From: Mauremys mutica
Lineage: Eukaryota; Chordata; Testudines; Geoemydidae
DNA length: 64,000 nucleotides
Reading direction: 5' to 3'
NCBI RefSeq assembly: GCF_020497125.1
Contig: NC_059082.1
Coordinates: forward strand, 29,410,965-29,474,964
Part shown: positions 35,130-46,512 of the stretch, in pieces
How positions within the stretch are numbered: the stretch's first letter is position 1
How the letters are laid out: each line of letters begins with the position of its first letter
Position numbers and translations under genes: made by a program
Notes under the pieces: model-generated
Databases searched by the model: none
Told to the model about the DNA's origin: nothing
Seen by the model: the letters and a program-made list of their open reading frames with translations, nothing else

Positions 35130-35697
35130 CAGGGGTGGGCAAACGTTTTGGCCTGAGGGGCCATATCTGGGTATGGAAATTGTATGGCGGGCCATGAATG
35201 CTCACAAAATTGGGGGTTGGGGTGCGGGAGGGGTGAGGGCTCTGGCTAGGGGTGCAGGCTCTGGGGTGGGGTTGAGGGTGAGGGATCAGGGGTGCAGGAG
35301 GGGAGCAATGAATTCAGAGGGCGGGGGGGAAATCAGGGCTGGGGCAGGGGGTTGGGGCACAGAAGGGGGTCAGGGGTGCAGGTTCCAGGAAGCACTTGCT
35401 GCTGCTTCCAGGAGCTGCTTGATGTATGTCCCCCCTCTGGCTCCTACACAGAGGTGTGGCCAGGCGGAACCACGGGGGGGTGGCACTTGGCTGCCCCTAA
35501 GCATAAGAGCTGGGGGGGGGGGGGAACATGCCGCTGCTTCTGGGAGCCAAGCAGAGCCATGGCATGCGAAGAGCAGGGAAAGGCCCCAACCCCGTTCCAC
35601 GGCTGGAGCGCAGGCGGGGAAAGCCCCAGCTCGAAGGCTGGATGAAAACATCTGAAAGGCTGGATGTGGCCCCTGGGCCATAGTTTGCCCACTCCTG
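35130..35697. mobile_element. hAT-type miniature transposon with perfect target duplication
   Basis: The ends CAGGGGTGGGCAAAC and GTTTGCCCACTCCTG are inverted with one mismatch. The 8-mer CTCTAATA occurs exactly on both sides (35122-35129 and 35698-35705). The GC-rich interior yields spurious frames up to 160 codons. Confidence 0.9.
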
Positions 35698-36075
35698 CTC
35701 TAATAGTACAAGTAGTTACTAGTCCCCACATAAAAATAATAAACATTATGTAATGAAAGTCACCTTTAATGCTAAACAAAAAATGGCTGTATCAAAGCCA
35801 GAGATTTCAACCATGCTTAAATATATATTTCAACTCTAGGGAACAATTCAAAACGTGCAGTTATCAATATGATTCTGTGATCTTCAGAAGAGTAGTTATC
35901 ACAATGAAGTCTATACATATTTCACTGCCTGGTCCAGTCATCAGGGCTATAAGGGAAGTGAGTCCTACCTGAAATTTCATACAGTGACATGGGAACCTGG
36001 AGTGACAATATTTAAATTGATTGTGTTTTTCAGTTCTTCCCTCCCTTAAACGTAATGCAGCAGCTAGTTCTGAGC

Positions 36076-36224
36076 CCTAGTCTGACAGGGCAGACTGAAA
36101 TGAGCCCTGAATATCATACTACATTCCACAGAATAAAAAATTGTACTGTGAGATGAGAACAGCAGTAGCTGCAGGTCTCTTCAGGATATTTTTAAAAGAC
36201 TCTTTATTTGAGCATCCTAATGAA
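36076..36224 (+). repeat. Direct repeat, copy 1
   Basis: It starts CCTAGTCTGACAGGGCAG and ends GAGCATCCTAATGAA; the same start and end words frame copy 2 at 36887-37035. Alignment shows several substitutions and small indels. Confidence 0.75.
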
Positions 36225-36886
36225 TTTTAATAAAAAAAAAGAGAACTGACCATGCTTGTTTTCTTTATTGTGGGTTTTCTTCCTTGTTGAGTGACCCTGT
36301 TTATTTCCTTTCTGAAAAGATAACAAAAGACAAAGTCACTAAATCCAGTTTTGTTCAAATACTGCTGTAAACACTCATTTCAAAAGGGACACTTAGCAGG
36401 GCGCAAGTAACCAAGTTGATCGTTTGTTAGAAGGGCAATAAAACATTTAGGAAATCTGAGACCATAACTCTCTACTTACTCTGATAAAAAGTCTATTAAT
36501 AGCCTATAATGCCTTGTCCTAAACTCAGAGAATAAGAGCTGAGATTTTTAAAGAAAGGCCCCACTTTTACTGACATTACAGTAGGCTTCAGTTACAACAA
36601 TCAGTTTATTTTAAAATACATTTACTACAACCTATCAATACTTTCAAATGCAATGGGTGAAATGTGGTCCTGTGAGCACAAATCTGTGTTGTATATGTGG
36701 AACAGGGTCCACATTGCAGGTAAATTCCAGGACTACAGCATAGTCACTATTCCATACTATGGGTTCCTGTATGTGCATACCCTATACAGGGATGTTTTAG
36801 GCCACTCAAGTGACTGCATGGGATTTAGAATAAAAGAAAAAGCAATACAAGCCTATAATGATTATCAAGAGAATGCTAAAGTCATA

Positions 36887-37035
36887 CCTAGTCTGACAGG
36901 GCAGGCTGAAATGAGCCCTGAAAACAGTATTACATGGCACAGAATATAAAATTGTACTGTGAGGTGGGAACAGAAGTAATTGTGAGGCTCTTAAGGATTT
37001 TTTTTAACTAGGATTTTTTGGAGCATCCTAATGAA
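36887..37035 (+). repeat. Direct repeat, copy 2
   Basis: It shares CTGAAATGAGCCCTGAA and AAATTGTACTGTGAG with copy 1 and lies 811 bp downstream. It could be a local duplication or two insertions of one unnamed repeat. Confidence 0.75.
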
Positions 37036-37209
37036 TGTTGCTAAATGACAGGAAAACTGCCAGTAGCCCTAATATACATCAACAACATTCAGAGACCCTG
37101 CTGCATGTCCATTCTGGTCTGCTCGCAAGTGTTAACACAAATCTCATTTTGATTAATGTGTCTTTCTTTAAAGACTATGTTAGAATTCAACCACAAGCTA
37201 TTGCTTTTG

Positions 37210-37311
37210 ATGCAACAATTACAGGGTGACTGTCTATGGCCTGAGTTACGCTGGAGGTCAGACTAAATGATCATAATGGTCCCTTCTGGCCTTAAAAATC
37301 TATTAGTCTAT
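37210..37311 (+). repeat. CR1 LINE 3'-end fragment
   Basis: GGAGGTCAGACTAAATGATC, AATGGTCCCTTCTGGCCTTA and AATCTATTAGTCTAT match the 3' end of a CR1 subfamily with TCTATGA-type terminal repeats. Confidence 0.8.
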
Positions 37312-37782
37312 AGTACTGCACTGTGGGTTGCATGGGTCTTATGCACACACCACATTCCTTGTGCATATAGAGATGCTCTGAGTACTCATTGAAACAGATG
37401 ATACATATAACCCAAGAAAAGGCTATAGCCACTGGCTTGCCAATTTCCATTTTCACTATGCTTTAGAAAAGAATCCCTTTAACACTAAATATATATCATA
37501 ATCAGAGTTTTAATTGAGGTTACAATAATATAAATATAATCACAATCCCAAAAACAGAGGAGCTATAATTTAAGAAATTTTTTTTTTTTTGAAAAATAGC
37601 CATTGGCTAGTGAGAGCCTTTCAGTATATGAAGAGGAGTCTTCCCAAGCATACTGTAGGAAAATAAAGTTTTATTAGGAATTGACTTGCCAAAAATCTTT
37701 GATATAACTGTTCTGCTAACCAAGTTAAACTCTTACAAAAGTAAGATTTTTCACAGGAGAGAAGACCAGATCCCAAAAGTTA
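37312..37782. other. Intergenic DNA, nothing recognised
   Basis: AT-rich, with a T12 run near 37580. Confidence 0.4.
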
Positions 37783-37787
37783 GCATG

Positions 37788-38614
37788 TGTCAGGAGTCTA
37801 CCCTCACTTGAAACTGGGCGATTTCAAAGTGAGGACCCGCATGTCTTCCCCCCACCCCAAAATCCTAGGGTAGGTCTCCTTCAGGCTGCCACCACTCGGT
37901 CGATTACGTGGGCCGAGACACCCCTATATTCCCCCTCCCACTCCCCTTTCCAGAGACGTTCCCTGGGGAAATACAGATCCACTCATCGGAGGGAAACCTC
38001 CCCCCCCCCTCTCTCTCTCCTAGCCACTGGAAAGAGATACCTGATTCAACTGTTTGAATCAAACCCAGGAGGAACTATCTCCCCCCTCCCTTCTCTGCCC
38101 GGAGATAAGCCTGTCTCACCACCGAGAGAGTGTCTTCGCCCCTCCCCCTATCCACAGTAGAAGGGATTTAATCAAGTCTTTATAGAAAGAATTTATTAAA
38201 AGGAAAACAAGAAAATACAGAATCTCTATGAGCCCAAGCTGGACACTCATAGGGTATAACCTTGCTAAGTTTTGGAGAGAATCCTCTCTCTTTCTCAGTA
38301 CACAAAACAGCAGAATAAGAATAATCAATAACAAACACACAGAATTGCAAGCATAGGATTATTAGGTGAGGACACAACGTATCTTTCTAATACTCACTAT
38401 CTTGACTAGAAGAAATTAGTTCAGAAAGATGGAAACTTGTAGACTTGATTAAAACATCTGGACCCTTGTAACTCCAGACGGCTAAAGACAAAGACCCCCC
38501 CAAACAGAGGGAAAAGTTCCCTCCTAGGAGTTTCAAATTCTCTTCCCTGATTGGTCCTCAGGTCAGATGCCCACCAGGTACTATGCTTTAACCCTTTACT
38601 AACTATTCATGACA
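37788..38614 (-). repeat. 3' LTR of the minus-strand Gypsy-type element
   Basis: On the minus strand it starts TGTCATGAATAG and ends GACTCCTGACA. TTTATT at 38192-38197 gives AATAAA on the minus strand. Near its end it carries GTGGTGGCAGCC followed by GACCTACCCTAGGATTTTGG, the same embedded leader copy seen in the LTRs at 3329 and 5099. Confidence 0.85.
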
Positions 38615-38744
38615 CGCCCCCCAAATCGTCACAGTGGGATCCACTGGCGGCGATTTCCTCCTAGTACTGTAAAACAAGCAGAGTAATAAAACACATGCAC
38701 TATTACATCGACTACTAAGCATGAAAACATATTAAGAACAGTTT

Positions 38745-39152
38745 TTAGCCACTTGATTCTGGGAAACTTTCACGAGAGAGTGCATCAGCAACTTTGTTGG
38801 AAGCTCCTGAAATGTGTTGAATGTCAAAGTCAAAGTTTTGGAGAGCTAAGCTCCAGCGGAGAAGTTTCTTGTTGTTTCCCTTGTTGGTGTGAAGCCACTT
38901 TAGCGCAGCATGGTCAGTTTGTAGCTGGAACTGCCGGCCCCAAACGTATGGGCGTAGCTTTTCCAAGGCATACACAATGGCGTAACATTTTTTTTCACTG
39001 ATGGACCAGTGGCTTTCCCTCTCAGACAGTTTCTTGCTGAGAAATACGACAGGATGGAAGTTGTGATCTGGTCCTTCCTGCATTAGGACCGCTCCTACCC
39101 CACGTTCAGATGCATCGGTGGTAACTAGGAAGGGTTTGTCAAAGTCTGGGGC
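38745..39152 (-). pseudogene. Gypsy pol RNase H domain fragment
   Basis: On the minus strand the frame reads from PDFDKPFLVTTDASERGVGA and continues into the ATG-started stretch at 39083. Gypsy RNase H hallmarks appear in order: TDAS, SEKKCYAIVYALEKLRPYVW, LQTDHAALKWL, LLRWSLALQNFDFDI and ADALSRE. It stops at 38745, shortly after ALSRE. The N-terminal part of pol (protease and reverse transcriptase) is absent and integrase does not follow. The domain is nearly complete but has no intact polyprotein around it. Confidence 0.85.
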
Positions 39153-39154
39153 CC

Positions 39155-39496
39155 TTATTTTCTCCGAGAAGGTTGATCATTAGGTTGAAGAGGGGTTGGA
39201 TTGGGTGGAGTTTGCTGTTTAGTTTTTTCTAATTCCAGAGCCTGTCTCTGGATTTCCAGTTCTTTGTCTTTCAACTCCAGTTGTCTTTTGTGCTCAGCCT
39301 CTTTGGCTTGTATTTTCTCCATTTCTCTCTTGTGCTCAGCCTCTTTGGCTTGTATTATCTCCATTTGTCTCTTGTGATCAGCCTCTTTGGCTTTTTCTTT
39401 CATTTCAATCTCCTTGAGTTTTAATTGTAATTTCATGTCTTGTAATTGCAGTTCTTTGTGTCTTGTTTCCAGTTTAGATGCGGCCTTGGCACTCAT
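39155..39496 (-). pseudogene. Gag-like N-terminal coiled-coil ORF of the Gypsy-type element
   Basis: The 113-residue frame begins MSAKAASKLETRHKELQLQD and is dominated by a highly charged coiled coil (about residues 5-90) containing three near-copies of a unit of about 14 residues (KEADHKRQMEIIQA, KEAEHKREMEKIQA, KEAEHKRQLELKD). It ends in a Pro-rich tail and a stop at 39155, where the deletion joins it out of frame to the RNase H fragment. Similar Lys/Glu-rich coiled coils occur in gag of vertebrate Gypsy elements. No capsid or zinc-knuckle region remains. Confidence 0.7.
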
Positions 39497-39665
39497 TGTG
39501 TCTGTGTCCTGGCGCTGGCCACACCCCTCTGCAGTCCGTGAACTGTTTGTGGTGTTTGACAGTCCCTAACCCTGGCTATGATAACTTGAGTACAGAAAGA
39601 TAAAGCAATCCTCTGTATAGCAAACTGTGGTTTGTGTAATGTGACTGTTTTGTACTGAGAAAGAG

Positions 39666-39849
39666 GGAAATTTGTAGACTTGATTAAAACATCTGGACCC
39701 TTGTAACTCCAGACGGCTAAAGACAAAGACCCCCCCAAACAGAGGGAAAAGTTCCCTCCTAGGAGTTTCAAATTCTCTTCCCTGATTGGTCCTCAGGTCA
39801 GATGCCCACCAGGTACTATGCTTTAACCCTTTACTAACTATTCATGACA
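39666..39849 (-). repeat. Truncated 5' LTR of the minus-strand element
   Basis: The 184 bp match 38431-38614 without length change and with one difference noticed (C to T near the truncated end). Confidence 0.85.
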
Positions 39850-39854
39850 GCATG

Positions 39855-41945
39855 TTCTCAAACAAAAGGACTTGGCACTTATGTTGTATCTGGACTGAAA
39901 TGAGCTTGGCAATAATACATTTTCATGAGATCTGGGGCTTTGAGAAGAAGTTGCATTAATGTGCAGAAAATATTAATAGCTAATAGTTTACACAGCAGCA
40001 AGTTCTACTCTTGAGGAAACATTCTTTAGGATGGATCCTCCAGAAAGAGCACTTGAATGTTAAACATAAGAACAGTGAATGCTAGTACTTTACAGATCCA
40101 AGTAAAGTCTGTTTTTGATCTACCCTTTTTTGCATTGCCAACAACTGTTTTGCTTTTCTGAATTCAGCATTTCTTAGTCACAGTAAAAGGCACAAATATG
40201 GTTCTCCTTGATGATCTGTTAGGAGGTAGCCAGAAGCATTGGCATCTGTTGGAGACCTCAAATTATTTTCTAGCTCTTCCTCATATTAAAGCCCCTTGAA
40301 AAGCAGAACTCTTATCTGAGCCTCTGAGAATGGATCTACTAACTGCTATTGAAACCAAAAGGACAATAATGAGTTTCATTGGTAACTTTTTGCTAGTGTT
40401 TAGTTCTGTTGTCTTCTGGTTTCTCTCATCTTCAAAAACAAACAAAACAAAACAAACTAGTTTTTGCTACCCTGGTATTAACTGCAAAAGAGAAACATAA
40501 AATTCTGATACAAAGAAACAAAACACAAACACCAGAAGACAATTAAAAAGGACAATGCATACAAACTTAAGAGATCACAAAGTGTATAAAGACCTGCTCA
40601 TATTACTCATTACTCCAGAGTTTGTTATGGCTCTTAGTCATGTTGAAAACATTGTATTCTGTATTATAAGGACTATAAAGTAAAGAATACACTACATAGG
40701 GTACAGAGTTAAGCACCATTAGAGCTCAATTCTTGAAGAAGTTGATCCTATTCTTAGGTGCTTAAACATTACCATGGACTTTAGTAGATCAATCTTGCAA
40801 GTACTTACTATTAGGCTGTTAAACAGCACTTATCTCATTCACCATTTGAGCACAGTCATGCCTCAGTTTCTCTCTGCACCGAACTAAGAATTCTCCCTTT
40901 ACAATAAGCAGTCCTTTTCCTTTTGGTGCAGAGTTCAACAGTCCTGTTCTGTAGTCATGTGGGCTACAGAAACACCACCTCTCTAACTAGAGGCCAAACC
41001 ACAAGAAATTCTCCCTATCTGCAAAAGCCCCTCTCAAAGTCCACAATATCTTTCCTTAATGAGATCCAACTGTCTGCTCCTCCCTCCATGATTGATAATT
41101 TGCATATAGCCCTCATGGTGTGCTGAATTTTCTTCTCCCTGCCTTTGCAGGGAGCTGGCTTTTCCTTTTTCTTTTCCTGTGTCATTGTACCGCCTCCCTC
41201 CTTCTAACAAGAGCACACACGTACTCAGAAACATATTCAGAAAAAGCCTTGTTCCCCTCACATTATCAAGACATAAAGAGGCTCCAAAGGGACCTCTCAC
41301 TGTTCTTGGCTAGATTGAAAATGACCAGAAGGTGGAGTCTCAGGAGAAAGATGGAGGAGAAGTGAAAAATGGATACAAATGAGGGCATGACAAGGATTCT
41401 GATATGGATGTAGTGAGCCTGTGGAAAGAAAGATAATGTATTATTCAAGAAATGCAGCATGTTGTGAATACATGATTGTGAAACTCCACAGGTAAAGGAC
41501 TGTTCTTTCCTTGATACACATGACTAGTGCTTGAATGTACAGATCCAGGGGAGAACAGAAATCGAATAGACCACTTAATTTTATTAGATACTAGTGACAG
41601 TTTTGTACTTCTGTTTTTCCCAGATTTATTCTTGCTTTAGAACACCAGACAGCCTTCCTGAGAGAAGTAGCTCATTCTCCCATATCTACTCAAAGGAAGA
41701 TTAATATACCTCAATCATAGACACTGCCCATCGGATGCAGCAGTGTTTGAAGTGTCTAATAGCAGTACAAAATCATGGCGTGTGATATCAATAAATACAG
41801 CATAACAATGATGTGGAGTCATCTTCAGTGGTAGATTCTCAAATTACAATATGATACAGGATTATATTAAAATGTAACATGCACAGCACAGTACTTACTG
41901 ACCCAACATGGAACAATTTCTATGAGCTTAATAATAAATGCAATG
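39855..41945. other. Intergenic DNA, nothing recognised
   Basis: AT-rich with short A-runs. The longest frame is 88 codons (41034-41300, minus) without a domain. Confidence 0.45.
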
Positions 41946-41953
41946 CACCAGGC

Positions 41954-42169
41954 CAGGCCCGGCTCCAGGGGTTTTGCCGCCCCAAGCAGAAGAAGGGAGA
42001 AAAAAAAAAAAGCCGCGATCGCGATCTGCGGCAATTCAGCGAGAGGTCCTTCGCTCTGAATGGGAGTGAGGGACCCTCCGCCGAATTGCCGCCAAATACT
42101 TGAAAGTGCCGCTCTGGAGTTGCCGCCTCAAGCACCTGCTTGATAAGCTGATGCCTGGAGCCGGCCCTG
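41954..42169. mobile_element. hAT-type miniature transposon with perfect target duplication
   Basis: The ends CAGGCCCGGCTCCAGG and CCTGGAGCCGGCCCTG are inverted with one mismatch. The 8-mer CACCAGGC is repeated exactly at 41946-41953 and 42170-42177. An A-run and a GCGATCGCGATC palindrome lie inside. Confidence 0.9.
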
Positions 42170-42177
42170 CACCAGGC

Positions 42178-43660
42178 AATTCCTTTCTATTCACTCTGAA
42201 TAAGTTCATTTACAGTATCCTTAAGTCTGGTGCTATGGGGATTTATGGCAGATGATGGAATTTCTGCACAAAATTTGACCCAGACTGATGCTGCCAGCTT
42301 TATCTTAACAGGTGTTTCTGAATAAGAATGCCCTTATTTCAATATAATTTAAATCAAAGGCCTTAAGAAAATAATAAACTATTTAAGAGTTAAGAAATAG
42401 GGCACTCTTACTACACAGAGAGATATGCACCAAAATAACAAAGTACAAATTGCAACCATTTTAGCTATTTTAGTTCCAAGTTTTGTGCAGATAAATCCCA
42501 AGAGAAAGGTATAGGGCCAGAAGAACCATATTGTTTCCACAAAACAAGGCCATGATGTTTTCATATCATTAGCAGCTACCTAGGAGGTAGAAGCAAGCAG
42601 GGGAAGGAGGAACTCTGAGCCACTTGCTCTTCATTGTTATTAGTTGTACTACAGGAGTGTCACCCACCCAGCTGCACTCAGGGCTAGGCTATGTACCAAC
42701 ACCCAAGGAGAGACCACCCCTGCTGTGAAGAGTTTACTGGCAAAGGGGAGGGGACAGGGATGATGATTATTAGCTCCATTTTAGGGCCTGAGGCAGAGAG
42801 GCCAAGTGACTTACCCCACGTCACACAGGGAGGCTGCGGCACAGTGCAAGCATATACCGCGAGGCTCAGGCCAGTGCTGTCACAAGCCCATCCTGCCAGA
42901 GCCCTGCAGGTCCCCCACAAGCAGCAGGGGACTCCCCAGCCCCCAGCAGCGCCCTTTGGCCTCTGCTTTCACGCTGGGGACTCCCATTTTCCAATTTCTC
43001 TCACAGGCTCCCAGAGGGCACTGGAGTCCCCCAGGGAGACTTATGGCAGGAAGTAGAAGCAAGACCTTCTACCCACAAAAACTGCTGGTTGCTTTGGCTC
43101 CAGCTCTATGGTCATTGGCCAGAGCAACCTTGCTGTAAGCAGGGGAACTAGAAGAGTGTGGGTAGTGTCTCCCTGCTGCTTCCTGTTAGACCTTGGCTTG
43201 GAGAGAGCAGTGAGAGGCACCGTCCCTTCTTTGTTTAGAGGGTAGGGAGCGGGGTGGTGCTGGAGGGACTTGGCCAGTCAGCCTCCATGACCCTCCAGCT
43301 GCTGGGGGAGCTGGGGCTGAAACAGGCCTTCCTCTCCTAAGAAACAGACTTCCCTGAAGGCACCAGCTGCCTCAAGGCTCCTCCTGCGTGGGACTGGTAA
43401 CTATTAGTGGAGTTAACATGGCATTTTCCTTGGTGTGGGTAAGACAGGGTGTCAGGGAAGGGACTGCTTACTGCTTTGTGGTTTGTTCTGTGCCTAGCAT
43501 GATGGGGCACTGACTGTGATTAGTTCCCAGGCAATGCTGCCATAATAATAATTTCCCCTCTCTTCTTTTGACCCACCATGTTCTCTGGCCTTTCCTTCCT
43601 TAATACCTACTGCTGTTTCTGAAGGCACTGGAGAGGCCCTCATTAGGCTGTCATTGAATA
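42178..43660. other. Intergenic DNA with a MIR fragment
   Basis: A MIR-type fragment lies at about 42763-42880 (minus). The region 42700-43400 is moderately GC-rich with frames up to 121 codons and no recognisable domain. Confidence 0.4.
42763..42880 (-). repeat. MIR-type SINE fragment
   Basis: ATTATTAGCTCCATTTTAGG, GGCAGAGAGGCCAAGTGACT and CACGTCACACAGGG are the reverse complement of the MIR core in the right order. Confidence 0.6.
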
Positions 43661-43929
43661 AGGGCTTATCCGCACACAGAATATGTATTGGTTTAAGTTA
43701 AATCAGTTTAATTAAGTGAGTGCAACTTTTGTGGGTGGACTCTCATATCTTTTGAAAGTGGCTATATTGGTTTAACTTATGTCTGTAGCCTTAGAGGTGC
43801 AGCTAAAATGATAAATTTGTTTAAAATTGGGTATAAGAGAGACAATGCACAGAAGTTGCACTGATTTAACTTGAGTATAAAATCATACCTTTAGTTATAT
43901 TAGTACAACTTTATGCGTAGAGCAGGCCT
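43661..43929. mobile_element. Degraded hAT-type miniature transposon
   Basis: The left end AGGGCTTATCCGCACACA and right end TGCGTAGAGCAGGCCT are imperfect inverted repeats of the AGGGCTTGTCTACACA type. The interior has the GGTTTAACTT and AACTTGAGTA inverted motifs typical of such elements. I could not confirm a target duplication. Confidence 0.6.
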
Positions 43930-44841
43930 ATGATTTTAAAAAATATAAATCCAGCTGTTTCTTGTCACAATGTCATTATGCTTCAGTTTCACTCTGACTT
44001 ATGGCTACCAGCTCAAATGTCTAGTAAAATACAACATGCTTATCACAGCAGCAGAGGCATTGTGTTGAGGGACCAGGAGTAGAAAATAAAATCTACTTTT
44101 TAAATAAAAATAAAAACAAGTACAAATATGAGATAATGCATGTACATCAAATGTACAAAGTGGGGTACAAATCTGACCCGCAAAGTGTTGTGTTTAACTG
44201 TTAGGAAAGCTCATCTCAACTTCATTTGGCAAAACATAGGTAAAGTAAATTAGTGTATGTACAAACAAGTATGAACTGGAAAATCATTCTGGATTTTTGC
44301 ATGCAGATAAGTACAAGACTTCCCCACTTCTAAGAATTCCCATATTTCCAGTACTTAAATATAATCAGAGTTACTGCAGACCAGTTCTAAATATTGAGGT
44401 GTGTATATTTATATTATTTTATTTGCACTTTATAAGCCAAGAATTGGAGACTTTTGCTTATTTTTATCATCTGTACCTTTGTTAGCGTATGGATGTGACT
44501 CTTTTGGTAGCTTTCCCTTATTCCTGATCAGATTGTTATACCATTCACATTCTAACTGAATGAAACACATGCCCATGATTACAGCTCTAGTTTGTTTCTA
44601 GAAAAATTTTTCATATGAAAAATCTGCTTGTGGCAGTATTTCATATGAGTAATGTGGCACAACTGGTGTTCTTATTACAATGCAGTACTCTTGTAGCTAA
44701 CTACTGTTTTTTTTGTGTTAAACATTATTGATTACAATCTTAAGAACAAACTGAGAGGTTGGGTGTACCTCTGTGTCTCTCATTTTCTCTGTACTAACAT
44801 TTTATTAATAAACTGCAATATTTACTGTTTATTCTCTGTAG
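43930..44841. other. Intergenic DNA, nothing recognised
   Basis: AT-rich, with no frame or repeat I can name. Confidence 0.4.
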
Positions 44842-44849
44842 GGCTTAGT

Positions 44850-45300
44850 CAGTGATGAGCTGCCAAAATCTTAACAACCGGTTCCCTATAAAAAGTTCTG
44901 ATTTAAGGGGGGGGCAGGGGGAGACATACTCATGGGGCCGGGGGCCCCTGCAAGGCCTGGGGCAAATTGCCCCACTTGCCCCCCGGCAGCCCTAGAGCTT
45001 GCAGCCCCCTCCCCCCTTACCTTGCCTGCAGCTCAAAGCAGCAGGACGACTCCGGAGCTCAGCTGAGCTACCCAGCTGCTGCCGGTGGCTGGCCACGCTG
45101 CAGTTGGGGGGAAGCAGAGGAAGGGCTGGGGGAGCCTCAGCCTCCCCAGCTGGGAATCCTGGGAGCAACAAGATGGTCCGGCCCGCGGACCGGAGTTCTT
45201 TGCCCACTCCCTGGCCCTTTAACAACCGGTTCTCCACGGAGGTCTAATTTTAGCAACCGGTTCTTGGGAACCTGTGAGAACTGGCTCCAGCTCACAACTG
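44850..45300. mobile_element. hAT-type miniature transposon with perfect target duplication
   Basis: The ends CAGTGATGAGCTG and CAGCTCACAACTG are imperfect inverted repeats. The 8-mer GGCTTAGT flanks it exactly (44842-44849 and 45301-45308). AACAACCGGTTC and AGCAACCGGTTC words near both ends are part of the family. The interior is GC-rich and non-coding. Confidence 0.9.
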
Positions 45301-45308
45301 GGCTTAGT

Positions 45309-46194
45309 GTACTTTCAATGCTATGGTACCTATTTTTTGTAATGCAGGAACTTCCTTTAAAACAATCACTTATTTGTAGCTTTATATTGCTCTTTAATTC
45401 ACATCATTTATAATTTGAAAGCCACTTATAGTATTATATGCCCTCTTAATGGTTTGAAACATTAGGCTTTGTTAAAAAGATTCACACCCCAGTTTTAGGT
45501 GGGTCTTGTACTGGTAATATAAAACGCTGGATTAAGTTGCTTATATCTTTGCCACACTTTTAACTATTTGGGATGAAATTTTCCATGCTGGATGTGTGTC
45601 TCAGGCTGAATTTTTTTTAGTTCAGTAGCTTTTGAGAATAAGGCTAGGGGAAAAATAAATTTTGTCTCTGTTTAATAATAATAATAATAAAAAAAAAAGT
45701 CTGATGACATTTTCTTTGAAAAACTCGAAGACCTCTATGCTTTGGAGCAGGAACTTTGAAATTTGGTAGGGGGTGGCCTTTCTGTCAGGAATGAGCCTTT
45801 TGCTGTCTCTGAGATAATCCACCCAAATTTGGCTAAATTATAAGCCTTTGAAAAATCCGTTTCTACATGCTCAGTAGAGACTTGCTAGAGCTTTGCAGCT
45901 TAATTCCTTCAAGATTCTGTCTGCACTGTATGTGCTCTAGCTCAGGGCTGCAGTGGGCTGAGCGAAATTTTCCTGCAATTGCAGCTCTGGGCTGAGTCAG
46001 GGCCAGGTACTGGAACTGAATTGAAAGCAAGGAGACTGTCTCTGCTATGCCTTCACTGTGCCCACTGATTTTCACAGGCAGCATACAGCAAGAAGCCACT
46101 TGAATCATTTGGAAAGGGGACAAGAGCCGAACCTGGGGGAAAGGAGGATGAGAGGATTAGATTGGGAAAAGGAGCTAAGGGAGGGGTCAAGAAA
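45309..46194. other. Intergenic DNA with a TAA microsatellite
   Basis: AT-rich. A (TAA)n plus A-run lies at 45672-45698. No gene. Confidence 0.4.
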
Positions 46195-46512
46195 GGAAGG
46201 ATCATCCAATGGTTATGGCATTAGCGTGGAACCAAGGAGACCTGGGTTCAATTATCTGCTCTGCAGTGGTCTTCCTGTGTGAGCTTGGAGAAGTCACTTA
46301 GTCTCTCTGTTTCTTGTTGTTGTTTGTATTATCAGAATGTTTAGGAGCCCCAGTTGTGGATCAGGATTCTATTGTGGTAGGTGCTGTACAAAAACAGACC
46401 AAAAGTTTCCCATCTGTAAAAAGGGGGATAATAGTTCTTCCTTACCTAACAAGGATGTTGTGAAGTATTCAAATACTATGGCAATATAGGGGCTCTATAA
46501 GTACCTCAGATG
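46195..46512 (+). repeat. tRNA-derived MIR-type SINE interrupted by another repeat
   Basis: The head has pol III-like boxes (TGGTTATGGCATTAGCGTGG and GGTTCAATTAT), then a MIR core (GTGAGCTTGGAGAAGTCACT). After an insertion at about 46314-46408 (TTTAGGAGCCCCAGTTGTGG, GTAGGTGCTGTACAAAAACA) the core resumes with CCCATCTGTAAAAAGGGGGA and the tail. GTTTC at both edges may be the insertion's target duplication. Confidence 0.65.

Larger units (their letters stand above)
35706..37209. other. Intergenic DNA with a local duplication
   Basis: A direct repeat of about 150 bp occurs at 36076-36224 and 36887-37035. A 98-codon frame at 36653-36949 partly overlaps the second copy and has no domain. Confidence 0.5.
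37788..39849 (-). mobile_element. Gypsy-type LTR retrotransposon, internally deleted, minus strand
   Basis: It is bounded by the 5-bp target duplication GCATG (37783-37787 and 39850-39854). In element orientation it has a 184-bp remnant of the 5' LTR (39849-39666), a leader, a gag-like coiled-coil ORF, an RNase H remnant, a short 3' region and a full 827-bp 3' LTR (38614-37788). The 3' region (about 38615-38700) matches the same part of the element at 3329-5872, including the GGGGGGCG tract before the LTR. The two are therefore subfamilies of one lineage. Protease, the reverse-transcriptase core and integrase are deleted. Confidence 0.85.
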
